Below, in pieces: positions 56,640-64,000 of a stretch of DNA of 64,000 nt. The stretch comes from Karalla daura (lineage: Eukaryota > Chordata > Actinopteri > Chaetodontiformes > Leiognathidae), in the NCBI GenBank assembly GCA_029224185.1, contig CM055199.1:13111089-13175088 (forward strand). The letters run 5' to 3'. How positions within the stretch are numbered: the first letter of the stretch is position 1; each line of letters begins with the position of its first letter. Below the pieces are notes generated by a model, which was given only the letters and a program-made list of their open reading frames with translations, was not told the DNA's origin and searched no databases. The position numbers were made by a program, and so were the translations under genes.

Positions 56640-57330
56640 GGAGTTGCTTGAAATATAAATCACAGTCATGCCAGCTTTTATCGGCAACAGCTCTGCCTTT
56701 TTTGTTTTTCCACTTTCCGATCTTTTTGCATCCTTTATCGCGGGATAGGGAGATAAGGACAAACAAGACGATGTTTTGTCAGCGGTTGCCAATTGTATGT
56801 AACTATGAGAACAGAGGGAAAAGAAACACTCACTATCTCGGGTGCGTGCATGTGTGTGCATGCAAAGGAGGGGAGGTGATAAAAGAGAATATTCCTCAAG
56901 GAGGATCAATAGTTGTTATTCAGACCTGCATGAGTCCCTCCGTAGGAAGCACTGACACTGTCCTAAGAGTCTGCCGGCTGTATTGATTTTAATTTATTTT
57001 TAACTTAGTGATGGATATGGGACATGTCATGAGAGAGAGGCATTGGTCAAATAATTACCAACATCTATTCATTAATTGGGAGGCAAAAAAGATAGACCAC
57101 TCAATATTCATTAAGGGCTGCAAAGACTTTGCAAATGTGCTGTCTGACACAAGGATGTCAGAGAAATATGTCGATCACCTAATCACGGCATGCAAATTTC
57201 TCCCTGTGAGGCAAAATGGACACCGAGCACTCTACTCCATTCCTTTTAAACTCAGAGAAAGTACATTAATAAATAAAAAACAACTTTTAAACAAATCCAA
57301 ATTTCTGATCTTGTTGTAGATCCATTACCG
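56640..57330. promoter_or_regulatory. candidate regulatory element cluster
   Basis: AT-rich, largely unique. TTGATTTTAATTTATTTTTAAC near 56984, CATTAATTGGG near 57070, CAATATTCATTAAGG near 57102 and GTACATTAATAAATAAA near 57261. The 103-codon plus frame at 57008-57319 is open but unrecognised. Confidence 0.4.
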
Positions 57331-57491
57331 TTTTGTTCTCTAACTTGTCTGCTGCAGACATGTTAAAATGTCCTAAATATTGATATACAGCATTCATTGA
57401 ATAAAAAATGCTGTGAAACACCACTGACATGATTCATGATTCAACATCCCTTCAGGAAAAATCACTATTAAAGAGTACTTCTACACACTAA

Positions 57492-57768
57492 CATCCATAA
57501 ATGCATTATCTCAGCCACTTTATACCCACTGGTGTTGCAGGCGTCTGCTGCTGTCCGTCTCCAGCTCACATAGGGCGAAGGGCAGGGAATTAACTCTGGA
57601 CAGGTCACCAGCCCCTCACAGGACACACACACCACTCACTGCCTGAGGGCAACTTAGAATCTCAAATTCACTTTAATGCATGTTTTTGGACTGTGGCAGG
57701 AAACCAGAGTACCTGAAAACAACACACACACAGACACACACAGACACACGTCTGGGACGCAAACCAGC
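57492..57768 (-). mobile_element. degenerate fish SINE, minus strand
   Basis: Inverted copy: 'cacatagggcgaagggcagggaatt' body block from 57567, 'ctggacaggtcaccagcc' at 57596-57613, 'atgcatgtttttggactgtgg' core (57677-57697) and 'aaaccagagtacctg' near 57701, then a CA-rich stretch (57721-57750) where the head should be. The tRNA part is largely lost. Confidence 0.78.
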
Positions 57769-58599
57769 GAAATCATTTATCTGCCTTTGCAAGGACCCCA
57801 GTCAAATATTGACACATCTTCAACATGGGGAAACTCTTTGGTCCAGTCGGCAGAAAAAGTGGCCGCAGACGGAGACGCTCAAACAGAGATGCGACACAGT
57901 GTTTTCACAAAGGCTTACAAATTGCATCTTTAGTTAATCCTCAGGACAATCCCGTTTATGAAATTCAATCCCAAATAATGAGTGCCAATTAAAATCAAAA
58001 TGCTGCGTGTGTGCGAGGTAAATCTAATTAACTGAGCAAGTGAAAAGTGGTCAGATGACAGCGTTTTTGTTTTTTTTTTGTTTTGTTTTTTTTGTTGGTA
58101 TCACAACCTTGGAAGTTTCAGGGCCTCGGCAGAATATGAATCAGGCTATTCAGCAGATGGAAGGTGCGGCTGTTGCTGCTGTTACAGAATCAGCAGTCTT
58201 GTCATACATATGCCGCATAAATATATCATCAAAACCCTTGTAACCTGCAATAATTCGCTTGATTGGCTCAGTGAGTGCAAGTTCCTTTGGTGTGCATCAA
58301 GTCAAACTGACCAAAGTGGCCTATGGGTTCTTGCAGACAGGCACCCGTGGTTATTGAGTACAATCACAACACTAATTATCCTGCATGCAAGCTACTGCAG
58401 GGCTTTGCCCTTTGAGAGAAGCAATCAAACAGCTGACGAAAGGCTGAATAATCACACTGCACTGAATGTGCTGGGCATAGCATGTGTGTGTGTGTGCGTG
58501 GGAGCCACTGAATACTGTACAGCAAGTGCATCAACTTCAGTAAAGGTTACTTTATTTGTCATTTGCCTTATTAATATTTGCAATATCACTGCAGCCCTA
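57769..58599. other. non-coding spacer between two SINEs
   Basis: AT-rich block at 57965-58040 (GTGCCAATTAAAATC, CTAATTAACTG) may be a weak element. T/G-rich 58063-58096; (GT)n at 58483-58500. The 176-codon frame 58078-58608 (+) crosses these runs and is spurious. Confidence 0.55.
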
Positions 58600-58870
58600 C
58601 GGGTTTGACAGGGAAATGTGAACCCAGTGGTGTCACAGGGGTCTGTTTGTGCTTATTCCAGCACACACAGGACGAAGTCAGGAAATATACCCTGGACAGG
58701 TCACCAGAGAACCAGAGGGCACACACACCAGTCACTCTCAAGTCTCCAATCAACATGAACATGCATGTTCTTGGACTGTGAAGGGATCCAGAGTTAACTT
58801 GTGGAAACCCAGAGGCCTGTCTCAGTCTCAAACCTACTGTGAGGCAACAGTGCTATTCATCAATCCAACG
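58600..58870 (-). mobile_element. degenerate fish SINE, minus strand
   Basis: Inverted copy: 'ccctggacaggtcaccagag' near 58690, 'caatcaacatgaacatgcatg' core (58748 on), 'ttcttggactgtgaagg' and, at the head end, 'ctactgtgaggcaacagtgc' (58834-58853), matching the tRNA-related start of the family. Same orientation as the copy at 57492-57768 and about 830 bp away. Confidence 0.76.
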
Positions 58871-60190
58871 GGTTTGCTTGTAGTTGGTGATAAACACGGA
58901 TTCTCAGCACTCAGATGTAAACAAGTGAGTTAAAGTTTCCTTTCAGCGCATGTTTGCTTTGGGATTCAGTTGAGAGGGTGGCAAAGCCGCCCTGCTTCTG
59001 TGTGAAAAACCAAATCAATGACCTCCACTGGCTCTTATCTCGTCTCGTGTTGCATCATAAGCACTGTTACAGCATCCCATTCCCACCCAAGCCAGGCCAA
59101 GGTCGTGGTTAAGTTATGATTACAGTATGATGCACTCAGTGAAGGCGCGCAATAAAGAGGTCTCTGCTGAACCATAAAGCTGTCAGGATACATCACAAAA
59201 GTGTCAGATGCAACGCACGCAACATCTCAACAACAGAGGAAAAATAAGACTCTCACTCTTTCTCCCGCTCTCTAAGCAATCATCACATTCTCAACTTGAC
59301 ACAGGCTGAATGTTTCATTAAATGAATGTGTTGGAGGCCATAAAAAAACTACATTGATTTTAAAATCCCTCGGTCCTTCTCCAGTGCCATGCACAGTAAT
59401 GATCAATTATTTGGCCTCCGACTGGCGCTTCTCTGAAGCCTCTTTCCCCTAACAGCACCACCGAATGAAGCCAACGCTCACTATACTGAGCCACCAAAGA
59501 GAATCCATTGATTTAATCCTCAGCTGTTCAACCACTGCTCTTCTTTTTCTGTGCATTAACGCTTCAATCATCTACCAAACTGGGGGAAAGTCAGGTTCAC
59601 TCTGGAAAGCTGAGGATAACCACCGAGTCTGAGTGTAGCACACATGCTGCATGGTGCTATTAAAGGCTGTTAAAGCCAGAGAGAGAGTCCACACCTTTGG
59701 AGTCGTGCTTTGTAAATACATATCTAAGCGTCTGCGAGGCTGTGAAGTGTAAGAATGAGACAGACAGGAAGTAAAAAGAAAATGTGATGTCATATGATCT
59801 CCTAAAGTTTTTTGGTTTTTTTTACTCTGCCCTTTATTAAATGTTACCACAAGCAGTGTCTTTTCCCTCCACTTTGAATTCTAACTCGACTCTCGGCAAA
59901 TGTGGCATTACACTTCCCTGACACCTGCCATGGTCTCATTTCAAGGCGATTAAGATACTTATCAATTTTTCTTTTTTTTTTTGCAAGAAAAACATCGGTG
60001 AAGGGGTGAGACCTTCTTTTTTTTCTCTCCACGAGGTCCCTACCGAGACCAAATTTTGACACATTTCCACACCCGGTTTGAAAGCACAACGATAAATCAC
60101 ACCACACCACAGGGGCCATGAGGCAAACTGCACTCCGGTCCAATTTTTAAGCCTGGCTAGACCCCCCCCTCCTTCCTCTGCCCTCTCCCC

Positions 60191-60213
60191 TACACACACA
60201 CACACTCACACAC
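60191..60213. repeat. (CA)n microsatellite
   Basis: CA array with one TC interruption. Confidence 0.93.
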
Positions 60214-60810
60214 GTCCCTGTAGCTCCTCGATCCACTGGCCCAATAGAGGGAGGCAGCCTAAATGCACCATCAGCACTGAGGTTTGGCTGAGCTGCTACA
60301 AGGGTATTATGTTCCAAATTCTCTCCAGCTGGAGTGAGCAGAGACTCGCCCATCTTCCTTTTATTTTTTTTTTTTGGAAAACCCATTCCCGAATCACAAA
60401 AAAAATACTCCAGCCTCTTTTTACACCCTCCATCCATCCTGTTCTGCCCCTTCTCTTTCTCTTCCTTCTCTATCTCAACAATTCAATGTTTAAACAATTG
60501 GGCGCCCGTGAAGAGAGGTGGCGTCTGAAATTTGGGGGTGGAGGGGGGGCGGAGGGGCTGCCATCAGGGAAGGCCTTCTTTACAGTGGTTGGGGGAGTGA
60601 TGGAAAGCGAAGAGAAAAAAAAAACACAGAAAGGGAGGGAGGAGTGGGAGTGTGTGGGGGGAGGAGAGGGTGAGAGGAAAAGGGAGACAGAGCTGCTGGG
60701 GCAGGTGAAAGCCGTCCGCATACAAGGTGGCGATTAGGGGAAAGTGGCCCTGTGTGAGGCAAGAGGAACATCTGTGCCTATTACCGGAGCACACAAAAGA
60801 CTGGGCCTGG

Positions 60811-60845
60811 GTGTGTGTGTTTGTGTGAGTGTGTGTGTATGTGTG
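60811..60845. repeat. GT-rich microsatellite
   Basis: Interrupted GT array. Confidence 0.93.
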
Positions 60846-61019
60846 GAGAGGGGGGGGCACGGTCTCCAACATGAACAGGGCCTCACCAAACACCACAGGC
60901 TGAATTGCATGGCCCAATTTGAGGCTTTCAGCGCTGCTCGTCATTAGCATTTGAAAAAGCGTGGCAGGAGCCAGCTCAGTGAGTAACTCATGGGTCGGAG
61001 CAGGAGAGTGACTTAAGAG

Positions 61020-61043
61020 CCCCCCCCCCCCCCCCCCCCCCCC
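61020..61043. repeat. C24 homopolymer
   Basis: Twenty-four consecutive C on the plus strand. Very unusual length; length-unstable and error-prone in sequencing. Confidence 0.93.
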
Positions 61044-61439
61044 ATCTACACCCCCACTGCACCCCATGCCTTTAAGCACCTTGCAGGCAGAGGTCTGCAG
61101 AATGGAGCAGAATGTTGTGGAGTCATATCTACATGATCACTGCTTGGGATTAAGGACGATTATGCAAAGAGGAGGTGGGGGGGGAGAACAGCGGCATTGA
61201 ACTCAACAGTGGCTGCGATTTCTGTTGATATAATGGCTGATCAGAAATGACATCTTCAGAGAAAGGACTGTATACAGGCTTTTCTGACTTACATGATGCT
61301 ACCACATGTGGTTGTCACAACTGCGTACCTCCAGCATCTCCACCGTGAACTCACTTGCTCTGCGGAGCGGGACGAAAAAATAAAAAAAAAGGAAAAGCAA
61401 AGCCGGTGATGCACTGCATCCATACGCATCGCTGCTTAC

Positions 61440-61830
61440 CGTATCTCAGCATGGCAAATGAGTGTTCAATTTGACTCCAACATTTTGAATAACTGTATTT
61501 CAAAGTGTGTCAACCTGGTTCAAAAACACAGCTAATGGATGGCAAAAGCATGAAAAATAAAACACTCATTCTGGTGAGGCACTGCATCAAACTTGTATAC
61601 TGGATTGCACTCTTTTTCAGGATTGAGAACACTTGGGAGGGAGATGTATTACTTATTTAAATGCCACAAGGCATATATCTGTTTGCTTAAATATTCCAAT
61701 TTATTCCGAGACAGTAAGTGCCTTGCTGGAGTGAATTATGGATGGTAAATCAAGATGCTGAGTTATTAGTTATGACACCATACGCTTCTGTCTCAGTCAA
61801 TATGTCTCTCTTCGACTTTGCTATAATTTA
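61440..61830. promoter_or_regulatory. candidate regulatory element
   Basis: ATTACTTATTTAAATGCC near 61648, CCAATTTATTCC near 61695, GTGAATTATGG near 61731 and TTATTAGTTATGAC near 61763; no repeats. It begins the dense block that runs to about 62930. Confidence 0.43.
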
Positions 61831-61857
61831 AGTGGGGAGTGTTGAACTGGCAAGCTG

Positions 61858-62298
61858 ATGAGCAATCCTGATTTGAGGAACACAACTTTACACCTAATGT
61901 GCCGGCGACATGATCCACAGTGTGATATCCCAGAAAAGGCGTCACAAGCGCGCCGTCGGCCTCGCGGGGACCCAGCGGAACCAATGGCTGCTGTCAGCTT
62001 CTTAGAATTGATTCAACGGACCGATTTCACAGCAAAGCAAAGGAGAAAAATTCATTACGATATAGGATTTATGGTTAACGAAGAGCAGCGCAATTTGATT
62101 TGCCAAAAGGAAGGTCACGTCGCAGGCGGACTGAAATACAAGACTGGAGCAGTAACATATGGGGCGGACTTCAGGCCTCCTCGCAGCTCTTTTGAAAAAT
62201 CACTTTCCCTTTTAGCCACAAGGCCACAGCCCAAAATCTCTCTCTGTGGGACCCAATCCGCGGGAACCACCGCGCTGCCTCTTACAGCCCACAGCTAA
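61858..62298 (+). other. unrecognised open frame, possibly coding
   Basis: 146 codons. An internal ATG at 61984 has a good Kozak context (ACCAATGG) and starts MAAVSFLELIQRTDF, followed by a Lys/Arg/Glu-containing stretch that looks more protein-like than other frames here. The region before it (61920-61980) is CpG-rich. No domain, signal peptide or splice donor is evident, and I recognise no family. Part of a constrained non-coding block is at least as likely. Confidence 0.22.
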
Positions 62299-62399
62299 GA
62301 CGTCTCTGCTTAAAACAAGGAGGAAAAAGTGTTAAATATTTTTAACAGTTTTTGTGGGATAAAGAAAAAAAGAGGTGTTAAATTAAATTAGCCTCAGGT

Positions 62400-62930
62400 T
62401 TGAATTCGAGCACCTAAACATTTATTTGTACCGTGGGTCATTGTGTAGCGTGCGCTTTCATTGACTATTTATAACATTTAATTTCAAATCAAATCTAGAG
62501 ATATTGTGCTTGAAGGCCAGCAGCGTTATCTGATTAAGTCAAGCCTCAGCTGGAGCATCTATAACATTAACAAAGTTACGTTGGAGTTCGTCTGCTCTTA
62601 CCCTTATTCCAGAGAACAGCAGCGGTGCACATTAAATCGCAGCACACTACCAGTAGCTGCAGCAAGAGTCAGAATCCAAAATGCCGCACCATTACCCCCA
62701 GTTGTGACACTTAACTATCACAGATATCTCCGCATTACGGATGGCAACACAATGGGCTGCAGCCTGGAGGAAACCAGCAGGAAGCTCTGACCCTCTTTCT
62801 TTTACATAAGTACATTTTCTTGATCTTGAGCTAGATGTGTAAAGACATTACAATACATTATGCATGTCAGAGAAGTAATTTGGTCCTATCTGATGAAATC
62901 CTGCATTAGCGAACATTAAAGCAGGTAGGT
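62400..62930. promoter_or_regulatory. candidate regulatory element
   Basis: CATTTAATTTCAAATC near 62476, CTATAACATTAAC near 62559 and ACACTTAACTATC near 62707; 500 bp free of repeats. A 94-codon frame (62506-62790) is unrecognised. Confidence 0.4.
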
Positions 62931-63529
62931 TCAAAGGCAGGTCTTCACGCAACTATGACCACGCGCTCTGAAACACTAAAGATCAACAAGGAAGCTCTCG
63001 GTTACTTCAGACGGCATTTCAGAATGTGGTTTTTCATCAGTGCGCTGTTTGTGTTGCTCGGCCTTGAGGTGACAATGGTGAAACATTAAAGAAAATGTCC
63101 GAATCGAATATTAAAATGAGCTCATCTCATCATTTCTGCAACCGCTTTCAAAGGGTTTCAGGATTTCAGGGCACATGAATGTTTGATATGCCGCCGGAGT
63201 GATGCGTGTGGGCCACACCAGGCCGGGGGAGCACGCACTCTGAAGGTCATCGGATCTAATTGTCCGATGGGTCGGGTCCTGATTGCAGCAACAAATCCCC
63301 ACAAGGTCCACGAGAGAACCTGGTGTGAGAAAACCGTGGAGTGTGCTGTCAGCACATTTTCATCTTTGCTGAAAATAAAGCAAAAAGGGAAAGCGTTTAG
63401 GTCCGACAGTCGAATGGAAAGCCAATGGAGGCCCGACGTGTATTGACAGAACAGTCCCTCTGTCTCTTAAACAACTGCGAAGATGTGTGTGCTCTCACAC
63501 ACAGCCTGTATGTACTTGAACGTCCACAG
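62931..63529. other. non-coding spacer
   Basis: No gene or repeat family is supported. Frames at 63111-63355 (-) and 63183-63446 (+) overlap on opposite strands without recognisable content. Confidence 0.53.
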
Positions 63530-63870
63530 TTGTATAAGGATAATAGTTATTTGCATCCTTGCAAATAGTGATCAATGCATACTAGGCACCCTCTAACCTC
63601 TCCATCAGTGCAGCAGAGCAGGCGCTCTTCAGGCTCAATTCTTTCCCAACATATGATGTAAATGCTCGGCGGTGCACATTTAATGTGATGTCATTGTACT
63701 ATTGACATCCAGGGATGGACCGGCGGCCGAGGCTGATTTGTTTAATATCTAGCTGAGAGAATTCTATTGACTTTCCTTTTTTCCTCATCTGCTGGCAAGA
63801 TGAAAACATATCTTCCTACCCAGAAGCTCTGACCTAATATGCCTTTCTAATGTTTTTCAGAAGGACATGC
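63530..63870. promoter_or_regulatory. candidate regulatory element with paired octamers
   Basis: Exact octamer ATTTGCAT at 63549-63556 and an inverted TGCAAATA at 63560-63567 form an 8-bp-arm, 4-base-loop inverted pair. CACATTTAATGTG near 63676 (near-palindromic) and GTTTAATATC near 63740 follow. Repeat-free. Confidence 0.45.
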
Positions 63871-63881
63871 TATATTGCATA

Positions 63882-63930
63882 TGTGTGTGCGTGTGTTTGT
63901 GTGCACTGTATGTGTATGTATGTGTGTGTT
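63882..63930. repeat. GT/ATGT-rich simple repeat
   Basis: Interrupted GT array with TATG units. Confidence 0.92.
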
Positions 63931-63944
63931 TAGTCCTTTCAGGA

Positions 63945-63960
63945 CTTATATCGATATAAG
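63945..63960. repeat. 16-bp perfect palindrome
   Basis: CTTATATCGATATAAG is self-complementary around a ClaI-type ATCGAT centre. Its function is unknown. Confidence 0.95.
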
Positions 63961-64000
63961 CCAGGCTTAATCCTTTCACTCTGATGGCTTCAATGACAGC

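Larger units (their letters stand above)
58871..61439. other. non-coding spacer with CA, GT and poly-C tracts
   Basis: CA array 60191-60213, GT-rich 60811-60845, C24 at 61020-61043. A possible weak element lies at 59330-59480 (GTAATGATCAATTATTTGGCC near 59396). Frames at 59844-60205, 60309-60737 and 60564-61079 pass through low-complexity sequence. Confidence 0.55.

Noticed and set aside
58078..58608. 176-codon plus-strand frame
   Set aside because: Crosses T/G runs and a GT microsatellite (Cys-Val repeats) and ends near a SINE; no family resemblance.
60564..61079. 171-codon minus-strand frame
   Set aside because: Includes the C24 tract as poly-Gly and CA repeats as His-Thr; low complexity.
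1..64000. CRISPR arrays, bacterial operons, prophage or insertion sequences
   Set aside because: No regularly spaced repeats, no Shine-Dalgarno-led long frames, and the repeat content is that of a vertebrate genome.
1..64000. Conserved microRNA hairpins
   Set aside because: Scanned by eye for familiar mature sequences (let-7, miR-9, miR-124, miR-137, miR-204); none found. Less familiar ones cannot be excluded.

Overview
This is vertebrate nuclear DNA, most likely from a ray-finned (teleost, probably percomorph) fish. Two things point there. The window is studded with long CA/GT and GA/CT microsatellites. It also holds several decayed copies of the tRNA-headed, L2-tailed SINE type common in fish genomes, recognisable by the block reading roughly 'tgcatgttctccccgtgtctg...ggtactccggtttcctcccacagtccaaa'. 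There are no bacterial, organellar or viral features, no Alu or L1 and no CRISPR array. The species is inferred, not seen.

No gene can be named. The longest open frames (184, 176 and 171 codons) run through microsatellites or low-complexity DNA and look spurious. Two short segments have the boundary signals of exons. On the minus strand at 29414-29546 there is a splice acceptor, an open frame, a stop codon and an AATAAA 139 nt further on. On the plus strand at 16072-16166 there is a T/G-rich acceptor, 95 nt open in one frame, and a perfect CAG|GTAAGT donor. I recognise neither peptide.

Most of the window reads as a gene desert carrying candidate cis-regulatory elements. Stretches of 100-800 bp have no repeats, balanced base composition and clustered TAAT, octamer, E-box, TCF/LEF or nuclear-receptor sites. 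They alternate with microsatellite-rich spacers. This is the usual layout around a developmental transcription-factor gene, or inside a large intron of one or of its neighbour. These element calls rest on texture and motif content only; no alignment was possible, so their edges are approximate.

Layout: 1-7.7 kb has spacers, one SINE and several candidate elements, ending in a CpG-island-like segment at 7.69-7.86 kb. 7.9-13.5 kb is mostly plain, with retroelement tails at 10.7, 11.1 and 13.3 kb and a DR4 nuclear-receptor site at 11.86 kb. 13.9-18.7 kb is a dense run of candidate elements with the plus-strand exon candidate. 19.1-20.4 kb is a block of structure-prone repeats (Z-DNA-type tract, G21, long perfect hairpin). 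20.5-30.4 kb is a second dense element run, interrupted by CT/CA arrays and containing the minus-strand exon candidate. 30.4-46 kb is sparser, with a tRNA-like SINE at 32.5 kb and long CA arrays. 46-51 kb has further elements and a SINE. 51.7-56 kb has a CpG-rich patch, a 91-bp GA tract abutting a TATA-box match, and another SINE. 56-64 kb ends with two minus-strand SINEs, a C24 tract and a dense candidate-element block at 61.4-63.9 kb.
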